Assembly (NCBI RefSeq): GCF_029889905.1
Contig: NZ_JARANZ010000004.1
Span: 62,001-126,000, forward strand
Source of the DNA: Chromohalobacter sp. 11-W
Lineage (GTDB): Bacteria > Pseudomonadota > Gammaproteobacteria > Pseudomonadales > Halomonadaceae
DNA length: 64,000 bases
Direction: 5' to 3'
Numbering within the stretch: position 1 is the stretch's first letter; each line of letters begins with the position of its first letter. The translations under genes were made by a program, and so were the position numbers. A model generated the notes under the pieces. It searched no databases, had not been told where the DNA came from, and saw only the letters and a list, made by a program, of their open reading frames with translations. Positions 8,986 through 17,655 of this stretch are shown here, piece by piece.

Positions 8986-10212
8986 TTACTGGGCCTGTCT
9001 CGGCAGGCCCAGTGCGAGCAGAGCGCTGGCCAGTACCAGGGCGGCAGAGACCCCTAGGCATGCTGCCAAACCATACTCCTGGTACACCCAACCGGATAAT
9101 ACGGTGCCGATGAGGCGCCCCATGGCGTTGGCCATGTAGTAGAAACCGACGTCCATCGACACGCCTTCGGCGCGTGCGAAGCGCACGATCAAATAGCTAT
9201 GCCAACTGGAATTGATGGCAAAGATCGCCCCGAAGGCCAGTAAGCCCGTCACCGGCCACAGTGCGGTGGCATCCAGAGGCGTCAAGGCGAGCACTGCCGG
9301 TAGCAGGGCCAGCGCCAGTGCCCAGCCGGCGGTGATGGTGCGCGTATCGCCGTGCAGTAACCGGGTAATGCGCGGCGCCTGGGTTTGAATGCCACCATAG
9401 CCGATGACCCAGACGGCCATGAGAATGCCGACGCTCCAGAAGTTCCAGCCATGCTGGTCATAGAGAAATACCGGCAGTGCCACCACGAACCAGATGTCGC
9501 GGGACGCGAATAGGCACAGCCGAGCCGCGGCGAGCACGTTGACGGCACGTGACATGGAAAATACCTCGCGGAACTTGGGCTTGGCTTTCTGGCGCCCAAG
9601 ATCGGCGCGTAAACGCCATAGCGACAGGCCCAGCACGACGACGAGCATCAGCCACATGGCGAGTATTGCGCCCTGGAAGCCGACCAGGGTCAGCAGCAGG
9701 CCGCCAAGAAAAAAACCGGCGCCCTTGAGAGCGTTCTTGGAACCGGTGAGGATCGCTACCCAGCGATACAACGCCCCTTGAGTATTGGCGCTATTCGAAG
9801 GCACCAGCACCTTGACGGCGCTCTTGGCGCTCATCTTGTTGAGGTCCTTGGCAATCCCGGATATCGCCTGGGCGGCCATCACCCAAGGGACGGTCAACGC
9901 CGTCGCCGGCACCAGCAGCATCCCTAGCGCGATCAACTGCAGTCCCAAACCAAGATTCATGGTGCGATTGAGGCCGAGGCGCGCGCCGAGCCAGCCGCCG
10001 ACGAAGTTGGTGACCACGCCGAAGGCTTCGTAGAACAGGAACAGCAGGGCGATCTCTAGCGGTGAGTAACCCAACTGATGGAAATGTAGCACCACCAGCA
10101 TGCGCAGTGCGCCGTCGGTCAGCGTGAACGCCCAGTAGTTGCCTGTCACCAGCAGGTACTGGCGGATCTCGAAGGGAAGGGCGCGTAAGCGTTCGATGGC
10201 CGTCATCATCAT
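8986..10212 (-). CDS. arsJ: Organoarsenical efflux MFS transporter ArsJ
   Basis: Exports 1-arseno-3-phosphoglycerate, the unstable product made by the neighbouring GAPDH from arsenate and glyceraldehyde-3-phosphate; outside the cell it falls apart to arsenate. The 408-residue, 12-helix MFS protein has the ArsJ-typical opening RQYLLVTGNYWAFTLTDGA and the loop AKDLNKMSAKSAVK. It starts 4 bases after the GAPDH stop. Three consecutive ATGs occur; the third (10206) has better spacing to AGGACA than the first. A 9-bp inverted repeat (8989-9012) straddles the end of the coding region. The adjacent ars-GAPDH, arsH and arsR make the assignment firm. Confidence 0.9.
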   Translation of the reverse strand: MMMTAIERLRALPFEIRQYLLVTGNYWAFTLTDGALRMLVVLHFHQLGYSPLEIALLFLFYEAFGVVTNFVGGWLGARLGLNRTMNLGLGLQLIALGMLLVPATALTVPWVMAAQAISGIAKDLNKMSAKSAVKVLVPSNSANTQGALYRWVAILTGSKNALKGAGFFLGGLLLTLVGFQGAILAMWLMLVVVLGLSLWRLRADLGRQKAKPKFREVFSMSRAVNVLAAARLCLFASRDIWFVVALPVFLYDQHGWNFWSVGILMAVWVIGYGGIQTQAPRITRLLHGDTRTITAGWALALALLPAVLALTPLDATALWPVTGLLAFGAIFAINSSWHSYLIVRFARAEGVSMDVGFYYMANAMGRLIGTVLSGWVYQEYGLAACLGVSAALVLASALLALGLPRQAQ

Positions 10213-10216
10213 TGTC

Positions 10217-11233
10217 CTAGGCGTTACCGACTTTCAGGGTGAGCTCGGCGGTACGATTGGCGTAGCCCCACTCGTTGTCGTACCAGGCGTAGAGTTTCAC
10301 CTGCGTATGGTTGATCACCATCGTCGAGGGCGCGTCGATGATCGAACTACGCGGATCGGTGCGGTAGTCGATGGATACCAGCGGTCGGGTCTCGAAGCCC
10401 AGAATGCCGACCAGTTCGCCATTGGCGGCGTTTTCCAGGGCGGCGTTGACCTCCTCGACGCTGGTGGCGCGTTCCACTTCGAAGACCATGTCGGTGAGCG
10501 AGGCGTTGGCCAGCGGCACGCGTACGGCATGCCCGTTCAATTTGCCCACGAGCTCGGGAAATATCTCGGTGATCGCCTTGGCCGAGCCGGTCGTCGTGGG
10601 AATCAGACTCATGCCGCAGGCGCGAGCGCGGCGGAGATCCTTATGAGGTGCATCGAGGATCGTCTGGGTATTGGTTATGTCGTGCACCGTGGTCATCGAG
10701 CCGTGTCGAATGCCGAACGTTTCGTGGATAACCTTGACCGCAGGGGCAAGACAGTTAGTGGTGCAGCTTGTGGCGGTGACGATGCGATGCGTGCCAGGAT
10801 CGTAGTCGCCATCGTTGACGCCCATGATCACGTTGAGCACGTCGTCGTCCTTGAGTGGTGCGGTAACGACCACGCGCTTCACCCCCTGATCGAAGTACGG
10901 CGACAGTTGCGTGCTCTTCTTGACGATGCCCGAGGCGTCGATCACCACATCGCACCCCGACCAATCGCTGTCCGCGAAGCCTCGGTTGGCGCTGAAGGGA
11001 ACGGTCACGCCGTCGATGAGCAGCGCGTCTTCGCGTGTCTCGAGGCCCAATCCCGGGGCCCAGTGGCCATGAACCGAATCGAATTCCAGCAAGTGCGCGA
11101 ACGTCTCGGCATCGCCGCCGGGATCGTTGAGGCGGGCGATCTCGATTGCCTGCGTATCACGCTTTGCCCATAAGGCGCGCAAGGCCAGACGGCCGATGCG
11201 GCCTAATCCGTTGATGCCAATGCGGAGTGTCAT
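10217..11233 (-). CDS. ArsJ-associated glyceraldehyde-3-phosphate dehydrogenase
   Basis: A 338-residue type I GAPDH: Rossmann motif [10 protein letters not shown] at the N-terminus, catalytic Cys in SCTTNCLAP, and the C-terminal [10 protein letters not shown]. In ars clusters this enzyme uses arsenate instead of phosphate, giving 1-arseno-3-phosphoglycerate for ArsJ. Its position immediately before arsJ (4-base gap) and after arsH marks it as the arsenic-specific paralogue rather than the glycolytic enzyme. AAGGA lies 8 bases upstream of the ATG, and a promoter-like sequence fills the 67-base gap behind arsH. Confidence 0.92.
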   Translation of the reverse strand: MTLRIGINGLGRIGRLALRALWAKRDTQAIEIARLNDPGGDAETFAHLLEFDSVHGHWAPGLGLETREDALLIDGVTVPFSANRGFADSDWSGCDVVIDASGIVKKSTQLSPYFDQGVKRVVVTAPLKDDDVLNVIMGVNDGDYDPGTHRIVTATSCTTNCLAPAVKVIHETFGIRHGSMTTVHDITNTQTILDAPHKDLRRARACGMSLIPTTTGSAKAITEIFPELVGKLNGHAVRVPLANASLTDMVFEVERATSVEEVNAALENAANGELVGILGFETRPLVSIDYRTDPRSSIIDAPSTMVINHTQVKLYAWYDNEWGYANRTAELTLKVGNA

Positions 11234-11249
11234 GGGGTCGTCCTTTCAA

Positions 11250-11278
11250 TATATATGGTAAAAATAATGTAATGTCAT
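11250..11278 (-). promoter_or_regulatory. Candidate internal promoter for GAPDH-arsJ
   Basis: On the minus strand ATGACA (5/6 to the -35 consensus) and TATATA are separated by 17 bases in an AT-rich 67-base gap, ending 16 bases before the GAPDH start. This would let the arsenate export pair be expressed apart from arsH. It is based on consensus matching only. Confidence 0.4.
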
Positions 11279-11300
11279 TGTGTGTCAGTTTGATGAACGG

Positions 11301-12011
11301 CTACATGGCGCGTTGATTGACCCGCTGCGAGACCTGCTCGGTACTTTCCTTACGTTCGGAATAGCGATCGGTCAGGTAGTCACTGCGGTCCCTCACTAGT
11401 AGCGTGAACTTCAGCAACTCCTCCATGACATCGACGATGCGGTCATAAAGCGGCGAGGGCTGCATGCGGTCTGCGTCGTCGAATTCCAGGAATGCCTTGG
11501 GCACCGAGGATTGATTGGGGATGGTGAGCATACGCATCCAGCGCCCGAGAACGCGCAGCTGGTTGACCGTATTGAAGGACTGCGAGCCGCCGCAGATCTG
11601 CATGACCGCCAGCGTCTTGCCCTGGGTCGGACGGACGCCGCCAAGTGACAGCGGAATCCAATCGATCTGCGCCTTCATGATGGCGCTCATCGCGCCGTGA
11701 CGTTCCGGCGAGCACCACACCATGCCTTCCGACCACTGCGCCAGATCGCGCAACTCCTGTACCTTGGGATGCATGGCATCTTCGCTGTCGGGAAGCGGCA
11801 GGTCGCGCGGATCGAATAGCCTTACGTCGGCTCCCATGGCGCGCAGCAAACGGGCGGCTTCCTCGCTGACCAGGCGGCTGAACGAGCGTTCGCGCAATGA
11901 CCCGTAAAGCATCAGAATGCGCGGCGCATGCGTACCGGGCGGCGTATCGAACAAGCGCTCGGCGGAAGGGGTAGCGAAGTACGCGTCCTCAAGATTGGGA
12001 AGATCGTGCAT
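11301..12011 (-). CDS. arsH: NADPH-dependent FMN reductase, arsenical resistance protein ArsH
   Basis: A flavoprotein that oxidises trivalent organoarsenicals to the less toxic pentavalent forms. The 236-residue flavodoxin-like protein shows the FMN phosphate loop [12 protein letters not shown], the segment [21 protein letters not shown] and [13 protein letters not shown], all conserved in ArsH. An ideal AGGAGG lies 5-6 bases before the ATG. It is divergent from arsR, sharing a 58-base regulatory gap, and is first of the leftward arsH - GAPDH - arsJ genes. Confidence 0.92.
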   Translation of the reverse strand: MHDLPNLEDAYFATPSAERLFDTPPGTHAPRILMLYGSLRERSFSRLVSEEAARLLRAMGADVRLFDPRDLPLPDSEDAMHPKVQELRDLAQWSEGMVWCSPERHGAMSAIMKAQIDWIPLSLGGVRPTQGKTLAVMQICGGSQSFNTVNQLRVLGRWMRMLTIPNQSSVPKAFLEFDDADRMQPSPLYDRIVDVMEELLKFTLLVRDRSDYLTDRYSERKESTEQVSQRVNQRAM

Positions 12012-12054
12012 GGGGGCCTCCTGTATGGGATAGTCGGGTGATCAACGTCACTTC

Positions 12055-12069
12055 AATTGTTGTGCAATT
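12055..12069 (+). promoter_or_regulatory. Candidate ArsR operator between arsR and arsH
   Basis: AATTG-TTGTG-CAATT is a perfect inverted repeat with 5-bp arms abutting the arsR start codon. On the other strand it overlaps a -35-like TTGAAG that precedes arsH. This position would let ArsR repress both divergent units. The assignment is by position and symmetry. Confidence 0.45.
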
Positions 12070-12396
12070 ATGGAAACCAATGACGCGCTCAAGGCGCTCT
12101 CGGCGCTGGCGCAACGCACGCGCTTGGCGATTTTCCGTTATCTGGTCGGTATCGGCCCCGACGGCGCCTTTGCCGGCGATATCGCCGAGGCGCTGGAAGT
12201 GTCGCCCTCGACGCTTTCCTTTCATCTCAAGGAGCTGTCCCATGCCGGCCTGGTGCATGGCGAATCGCATGGCCGCCATGTGCATTACCGTGCCGATTTC
12301 TCGCACATGCGTGGCCTGGTGGATTACCTGACCGCGCATTGTTGTGACGACCAACCCGAACAGTGCCGCTTGCCGGATGATGTGGGGCGCTGCTGA
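12070..12396 (+). CDS. arsR: Arsenite-responsive repressor ArsR
   Basis: A 108-residue winged-helix SmtB/ArsR repressor. The recognition region is DIAEALEVSPSTLSFHLKELSHAGLV (about 37-62). The classical ELCVCDL metal site is absent; instead the C-terminus has C91, C92, C99 and C108, an arrangement like the AfArsR type, where a CC pair and a later Cys bind As(III). The ATG directly abuts the inverted repeat and has no recognisable ribosome site upstream, so the message may be leaderless. It is divergent from arsH and convergent with arsB (16-base gap). Confidence 0.9.
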   Translation: METNDALKALSALAQRTRLAIFRYLVGIGPDGAFAGDIAEALEVSPSTLSFHLKELSHAGLVHGESHGRHVHYRADFSHMRGLVDYLTAHCCDDQPEQCRLPDDVGRC

Positions 12397-12412
12397 TCCC
12401 GAGCCGGCCGCT

Positions 12413-13705
12413 TCATGCCTCGAGAAGTCGTAGCCAGGCGGTCAGCGCCAATAGCGTGATCGTCAATACCGGGACGGTGAGGACGATGCCTACCCGAAAA
12501 TAGTAGCCCCAACTGATCTGCATGCCCTTGCGCGCCAGTACGTGTAGCCACAGCAAGGTGGCGAGGCTACCGATGGGGGTGATCTTGGGCCCCAGGTCGC
12601 TGCCGATGACATTGGCGTAGACCATTGCCCGTTGAGTCAAATCGGCCACGTCGCTGGCGTCGATCGACAGTGCCACGACCAGCACGGTAGGCATGTTGTT
12701 CATCACCGAGGACAGCCCGGCGGCGATGAAGCCGGTGCCCAGCGTGGCGATCCATGGGCCATGCCCGCCTAGCCATTCCAGTCCGTCGGCAATCATGTCG
12801 GTGAGGCCGGCATTGCGTAGCCCATAGACCACCAGGTACATGCCCAGCGAGAACACCACGATATTCCAGGGCGCCTCACGGAGCACCTTGCGGGTGCGGA
12901 TATGCTGGCCGCGCTGGGCGATGACGAAGAGGATCAGCGCGCCGATGGCGGCGATCACGCAGACCGGTACGCCAAGCGGTTCGGCGACGAAAAAGCCGAT
13001 CAGCAAGAGTCCCAGCACCCACCAGCCGGCCTTGAACACCGCCGGGTCGCGGATCGCCTCGTGGGGCGCGCGCAGATCCTCCAAGGCGTAGGCGTCGGGG
13101 ATGGCGCGGCGGAAGAACAGATACAGCATGCCAAGCGATGCCAGGACCGAGGCGACGTTGACCACCACCATTACCTTGGCGTATTCGCCGAAGCCGATCT
13201 CGAAATAGTCCGCCGAGACGATGTTGACCAGGTTGGAGACGACCAGCGGCAGACTGGCGGTATCGGCGATGAATCCGGCCGCCATGACGAAGGCCAGGGT
13301 GGCACCGGCACTGAACCCCAGGGCGAGGAGCATCTCGAAGACGATGGGGGTGAGAATCAGCGCGGCGCCGTCATTGGCGAAGACCGCTGCCACCAGGGCG
13401 CCGAGCAGGACCACCAGGGCGAATAGGCGAGCGCCTCGGCCGTTGCCCCAACGCCCGATGTGCAGTGCCGCCCACTCGAAGAAGCCGGCCTCGTCGAGCA
13501 GCAGGCTGGTGATGATGATGGCGATGAAGGTAAAGGTCGCGTTCCAGACGATATCCCAGACGGCGGGAATATCCTCGAGGTGGATGACGCCGGTGAGCAG
13601 GGCGACCAGGGCGCCGGCGCTTGCGCTCCAGCCAATGCCTAGGCCGCGTGGCTGCCATATGACCAGGACGAGCGTGACGATGAAGATGGGCAGGGCGAGT
13701 GGCAT
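12413..13705 (-). CDS. arsB: Arsenite efflux permease ArsB
   Basis: Expels As(III) (and Sb(III)) across the inner membrane by proton antiport, or as the channel part if an ArsA is present; none is visible here. The 430-residue length equals E. coli ArsB (429). [45 protein letters not shown] and [12 protein letters not shown] are ArsB hallmarks within about 12 helices. It is transcribed on its own from an AT-rich upstream region (13741-13770, containing TATTTAAATAATTATCG) that may hold its promoter and another ArsR site. Only a weak ribosome site (GGAC) precedes the ATG. Confidence 0.92.
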   Translation of the reverse strand: MPLALPIFIVTLVLVIWQPRGLGIGWSASAGALVALLTGVIHLEDIPAVWDIVWNATFTFIAIIITSLLLDEAGFFEWAALHIGRWGNGRGARLFALVVLLGALVAAVFANDGAALILTPIVFEMLLALGFSAGATLAFVMAAGFIADTASLPLVVSNLVNIVSADYFEIGFGEYAKVMVVVNVASVLASLGMLYLFFRRAIPDAYALEDLRAPHEAIRDPAVFKAGWWVLGLLLIGFFVAEPLGVPVCVIAAIGALILFVIAQRGQHIRTRKVLREAPWNIVVFSLGMYLVVYGLRNAGLTDMIADGLEWLGGHGPWIATLGTGFIAAGLSSVMNNMPTVLVVALSIDASDVADLTQRAMVYANVIGSDLGPKITPIGSLATLLWLHVLARKGMQISWGYYFRVGIVLTVPVLTITLLALTAWLRLLEA

Positions 13706-13814
13706 GCGCAGTCCGAGGCCGATGAGTGGGTCGCAATGATTCTATATTTAAATAATTATCGAAATGTTGCAAGCCACTAGGCTGTCGGCGTCAGCCACCC
13801 CGTAAGCCACCCCA

Positions 13815-15176
13815 TCAGCCGATCTGAATATGGCCCTCGGCATAGCGCATACCGCCGGTGCGCCGCGTGGCGAGGAAGTAGCCCAACGACAACGGCCCAA
13901 CACGCCCCAGCAGCATGGTCAGAATCAGCATCCATTGGCCGGGGCTCGAGAGCTCCTCGGTGATACCGCGCGACAGCCCCACGGTGCCGAACGCCGAGAC
14001 GCTCTCGAAGGCCAGATCGAGAAACGCCTGGCGGCTATCGGTGATGGTCAGCACCAGCAGCGTCACGAACACCAGCGCGACCCCGGCGAGTGCCACGGCG
14101 ATGGCCTTCATCACGGTCTGCTGAGAGATGGAGCGCCCGTAGGCCGCGGGTTGCGTGCCGCGTAGGAAGGCGCGGGCCACCAAGATCAGTACGATGAAGG
14201 TGGTGAGCTTGATCCCGCTGGCGGTGGAGCTCGCGCCGCCGCCGATGAACATCAGTAACATGGTGAGCAGCGACGAGGCATCGGTCATGGCGGCGGTGTC
14301 CACACTGTTGAAGCCTGCCGTGCGCGGCGTCACGGCCTGGAACCAGGCGGCCTGAAGCTTGTCGCCGAGAGTTTCCAACCCACCCAGCGTGGCGGGGTTG
14401 TGCCACTCGAGGCATCCCAGCGCCAACATGGCGACGAGATTGACGGCCAGCGTGGCGCAAAGCACCACTTTGGTCTGCATCGAAAAGCGGCCCCAGCGGC
14501 GCTTTTCACGTACATCGCTGATAACCACGAACCCTAGCCCGCCGACGATGAACAGCGCGCTTACGACAAGCGTCACCAGCGGGTTGCCGGCGTCACGCGT
14601 CAAGCTATCGGGCCACAGTGAGAAGCCGGCGTTGTTGAACGCGGACACGGCATGAAACAGGCTCGCCCAGAGCCCACGTGACCAACCCAGTTCGGGTACC
14701 CAATGCAGTGCCAGCAATGCGGTGCCCAGCGCCTCGACCACCAGGGCAAAAGTGACCACCATGCGTACCAGTTGCGAGAGCGCGCCGAACGAGGTTTCGC
14801 CGAGTGCCTCGCGCACCAGCGTTTGCTGCTGCAAAGGGAGGCGCGCGCCGAGCAAGAGCAGCGTCAGTGCGCCGAAGGTCATGAAACCGAGCCCTCCGAT
14901 CTGGATCAGCACCAATAGGATGATCTGACCCAGGACCGTGAAGTTGCTGGTATCCATGACCGCCAAGCCGGTGACGGTGACCGCTGAGGTCGCCGTGAAC
15001 AGCGCCTGATGCCAGGCAAGCGGTTGCGTCGCGGCCTCGGGTAGCATCAACAAACCGCTGCCCAGCAGACACAATAGGGTAAAACCCAGCAGTAAGGATT
15101 CCGGCGGTGAGAGTCGCAGAACGCGCCCGTGCGGCGCATGCCGGAACGGACGCGTCAGACGCTTCCAGCGACGCAT
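13815..15176 (-). CDS. ktrB: Potassium uptake protein, TrkH/KtrB family
   Basis: Membrane subunit of a Na+-dependent or Trk-type K+ uptake channel. The 453-residue protein has the four selectivity-filter loops: FTATSAVTVTGLAV, HAVSAFNNAGFSL, AVTPRTAGFNSVD and ESVSAFGTVGLSR, each with the filter glycine. The loop MFIGGGASSTASGIK marks the flexible gate of KtrB. The ATG at 15176 was preferred over an upstream GTG because AAGGAG would overlap the latter. Its partner ktrA ends 55 bases upstream. K+ accumulation is the first response of halophiles to salt shock. Confidence 0.88.
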   Translation of the reverse strand: MRRWKRLTRPFRHAPHGRVLRLSPPESLLLGFTLLCLLGSGLLMLPEAATQPLAWHQALFTATSAVTVTGLAVMDTSNFTVLGQIILLVLIQIGGLGFMTFGALTLLLLGARLPLQQQTLVREALGETSFGALSQLVRMVVTFALVVEALGTALLALHWVPELGWSRGLWASLFHAVSAFNNAGFSLWPDSLTRDAGNPLVTLVVSALFIVGGLGFVVISDVREKRRWGRFSMQTKVVLCATLAVNLVAMLALGCLEWHNPATLGGLETLGDKLQAAWFQAVTPRTAGFNSVDTAAMTDASSLLTMLLMFIGGGASSTASGIKLTTFIVLILVARAFLRGTQPAAYGRSISQQTVMKAIAVALAGVALVFVTLLVLTITDSRQAFLDLAFESVSAFGTVGLSRGITEELSSPGQWMLILTMLLGRVGPLSLGYFLATRRTGGMRYAEGHIQIG

Positions 15177-15231
15177 GCTCAGCACTCTCCTTGGGTGTCG
15201 AATGCCCAGGCGCGGTGTGGCGGTGCGTCCA

Positions 15232-15888
15232 TCATAGTTTGTTGCCGAGCTCGCGTAGGGCGGCGAGATCGCCCATCAACACGAGGTGATCGCCGCAGAC
15301 GAGGGGGGTGTCGTTGCCCGGAGCGCGGATCACTTCGTCGCCTCGCTTGATAGCCACTAGCTGTAGCGCGCGTTCATCGATCCCCAGGTTGGCGACAGTC
15401 TCGCACTGCTCGGTGAGATGTTCGGTGGTTTCGATTTCGACGATGAATTCGCGTTCGCCGAGACGAATGAAATCGACCATGGCATGATAATTGAGGCTTT
15501 CGGCGACGCGGATGCCGCTATCGTATTCGGGGTAGACGATATGGTCCGCGCCGAGGCGATCGAGCAGTTTGTGATGGGCGTCGGAATGCGCCTTGGCCCA
15601 GATCTCGCGTGCCCCAAGCTCCTTGGCGTGCACTGTACAGATCACGCTGGCCTCGAGGTTGCCGTCGACATCGATGATCACGGCGTCGTAATTCTCGAGG
15701 GAAAGCTCGGCGAGGGATTTTTCGTCGGTGACATCGGCGATCACGGCGTGATCGAGATGCTCGGACAGCGCATCGACGCGCGACTCGTCGCGGTCGACGC
15801 CGAGTACCTGGTTGTCGTGGCGCTTGAGTTCGCGCGCGACCGTGCTGCCGAAATAGCCGAGCCCGAGAACGGCGAATTGACGAGACAT
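15232..15888 (-). CDS. ktrA: K+ channel regulatory subunit, TrkA-N/RCK protein KtrA
   Basis: Cytoplasmic ring-forming subunit that gates KtrB on binding ATP/ADP or NAD. The 218-residue length suits KtrA (about 220), not the double-domain TrkA (about 460). There is a Rossmann nucleotide motif GLGYFGST (9-16) with acidic strand end DRDE (about 35), then a C-terminal TrkA-C domain. The ATG at 15888 is chosen for its perfect AGGAGGT six bases upstream. It precedes ktrB in the same direction and is divergent from the NSS transporter gene. Confidence 0.9.
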   Translation of the reverse strand: MSRQFAVLGLGYFGSTVARELKRHDNQVLGVDRDESRVDALSEHLDHAVIADVTDEKSLAELSLENYDAVIIDVDGNLEASVICTVHAKELGAREIWAKAHSDAHHKLLDRLGADHIVYPEYDSGIRVAESLNYHAMVDFIRLGEREFIVEIETTEHLTEQCETVANLGIDERALQLVAIKRGDEVIRAPGNDTPLVCGDHLVLMGDLAALRELGNKL

Positions 15889-16092
15889 GCGACCTCCTTG
15901 GCTGTCGCCCTTGCCGCCACGCGCGGGCGACATTTCGTGGCAGCTTCGCATATGCCGGGGCCGGGCTCCAGCGCACGCAATAATGGTATGGCGCGCGGTT
16001 CGCGAAATGCCAACGGAAAACGGTAGAATCTCGCGGTGGCAAGTGCTCGCGCCGCGCTGCATGAACCACAACAATAACCCTTCAGGTGAACC

Positions 16093-17553
16093 ATGACGTC
16101 AAGACAGCAACCGAAAAATCTTTGGATCGGCCGCTGGGGCTTCGTGCTGGCGGCGACGGGCTCGGCGGTGGGCCTGGGCAATATCTGGAAGTTCCCCTAC
16201 ATGACCGGGGAGTACGGCGGCGGCGCCTTCGTGCTCGTGTATCTGGCATGCATTCTGTGTATCGGTATCCCCGCGATGATGACCGAGATCGCCTTCGGGC
16301 GTCGCGGTCGCGGCAGTCCCATCGATGCGGTCAAGCGCGTGGCGCAGGAATCCGGACGCGGCAAGATCTGGTCCGGCTTCGGCTGGATGTCGATGCTCGC
16401 CGGTTTTATGATCCTATCGTTCTATGTGGTCGTCGCCGGGTGGTCGCTGGCCTATCTGTGGAAGGCGCTCAGTGGTGGCTTGCAAGGCGGTAGTGTCGAC
16501 GACATGGCGGCCATCTTCGGGGCCAATAATGCCAATCCGCTGAGCCTGGGCGCATGGAGCACCCTGGTCACGGTGGTGACCATGTGCATCGTCGGCAAAG
16601 GGGTGCAAGAGGGCATCGAACGCAACATGCGCTGGATGATGCCTGGCATGGTGCTGTTGCTGCTGGTGATGATCGTCTACGCCATGTTCTCGGGCGGCTT
16701 CGGCGAAGCGGTGACGTTCCTGTTTTCCTTCGAGGTCGGCAAGCTGTCGAGTGCGGGCCTGCTGGCGGCGATGGGGCATGCGTTCTTCACGCTGTCGCTG
16801 TCGGCCGGGGCGATCATGGCCTATGGCGCCTACCTGCCCGATAACAAGTCTATCGCGCGAACGACGTTCACCGTGGCGATCTGCGACACGCTGATTGCGT
16901 TGATGGCAGGCCTGGCGATCTTTCCGGCGATTTTCGCCAACGGTATGGACCCGGCTAGCGGCCCGGGATTGATCTTCATGAGTCTGCCTCTGGCATTCCA
17001 GCAAATGCCGATGGGAAGCGTACTGCAGGTCATCTTCTTCGTGATGCTCAGCGTGGCGGCGCTGACCTCGGCGGTGTCGATGATCGAAGCCACCGTGGCC
17101 TGGTTGACCGAACGCAAGGGCATGAGTCGCAAGGCGGCGGCCTGGAGCAGCGGTATCGTGCTCTGGTTGTTGAGCACCTTGGCCATGCTGTCGTTCAATC
17201 TGGGAGCCGATTGGACCTTCGCCGGCAAGAACTTCTTCGATTGGCTCGACTACCTGACCTCGCGCTGGATGATGCCGCTAGGCGGTCTGGGCCTCTGCCT
17301 GATGGCGGGCTTTTTGCTCCGCGATGAGATCTTCCGCGACGAGCTGCGTCTTTCCAAACGTCAGCATGCCTTGTGGCTGTTGATGGTGCGCTATGTCAGT
17401 CCGCTGGGGATCGTGCTGATCTTCATCGACGCGCTGGGCGTGATGAGCATCGACATCGGCAGCCAATGGCCGTGGTTCCTCTTGGTGCTGGTGGTGATCA
17501 CCTTGCTCGGTGAGATGCTGAGCCCGCGCGTGAAGCGCCAGTTCACCGGCTGA
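16093..17553 (+). CDS. Sodium-dependent transporter, neurotransmitter:sodium symporter (NSS) family
   Basis: Na+-coupled uptake of an amino acid or related amine, in the LeuT fold. The 486-residue protein begins with the family signature WGFVLAATGSAVGLGNIWKFPY, which builds the Na+ and substrate sites in helix 1, followed by GGGAFVLVYL in helix 2 and FFTLSLSAGAIMAYG in helix 6. About 11-12 helices are predicted. The substrate is not identifiable. In halophiles this family often serves amino acid uptake using the sodium gradient. A terminator hairpin follows 34 bases after the stop. Confidence 0.9.
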   Translation: MTSRQQPKNLWIGRWGFVLAATGSAVGLGNIWKFPYMTGEYGGGAFVLVYLACILCIGIPAMMTEIAFGRRGRGSPIDAVKRVAQESGRGKIWSGFGWMSMLAGFMILSFYVVVAGWSLAYLWKALSGGLQGGSVDDMAAIFGANNANPLSLGAWSTLVTVVTMCIVGKGVQEGIERNMRWMMPGMVLLLLVMIVYAMFSGGFGEAVTFLFSFEVGKLSSAGLLAAMGHAFFTLSLSAGAIMAYGAYLPDNKSIARTTFTVAICDTLIALMAGLAIFPAIFANGMDPASGPGLIFMSLPLAFQQMPMGSVLQVIFFVMLSVAALTSAVSMIEATVAWLTERKGMSRKAAAWSSGIVLWLLSTLAMLSFNLGADWTFAGKNFFDWLDYLTSRWMMPLGGLGLCLMAGFLLRDEIFRDELRLSKRQHALWLLMVRYVSPLGIVLIFIDALGVMSIDIGSQWPWFLLVLVVITLLGEMLSPRVKRQFTG

Positions 17554-17587
17554 TCGCTGCTCAATCGTTAGATTGTTGCCGTACGAT

Positions 17588-17620
17588 GACGATGCCCGGC
17601 CTTGTTGGCCGGGCATCGTC
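17588..17620. terminator. Strong hairpin between convergent NSS and SIMPL genes
   Basis: GACGATGCCCGGCC and GGCCGGGCATCGTC form a perfect 14-bp stem with a TTGTT loop between two convergent genes. No long U-run is present on either strand, but the position and strength suggest a bidirectional terminator. Confidence 0.65.
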
Positions 17621-17655
17621 GTTGTGGGCAGCGCTTGGATTACAAGCGTGAGGCG

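Noticed and set aside
8989..9012. 9-bp stem at the end of arsJ
   Set aside because: Lies mostly inside the coding sequence (CTGGGCCTG/CAGGCCCAG) and lacks a U-run; noted in the arsJ entry only.
10139..11173. 344-residue ORF antisense to the ars GAPDH gene
   Set aside because: Long only because of high GC on the opposite strand of a real gene; His/Val/Gly-rich with no domain.
11270..11290. Two TGTCA repeats (TGTCAT, TGTCAG) resembling a Pho box after arsH
   Set aside because: The period is 10 instead of 11 bases and the orientation is opposite to the genes it would serve.
12038..12331. Alternative 97-residue frame at arsR starting GTG
   Set aside because: Off-frame to the clear ArsR protein and spans the operator; Arg/Met-rich.
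13780..13796. GGCTG/CAGCC inverted repeat between arsB and ktrB
   Set aside because: Only 5-bp arms with a 7-base loop and no U-run; too weak to call a terminator.
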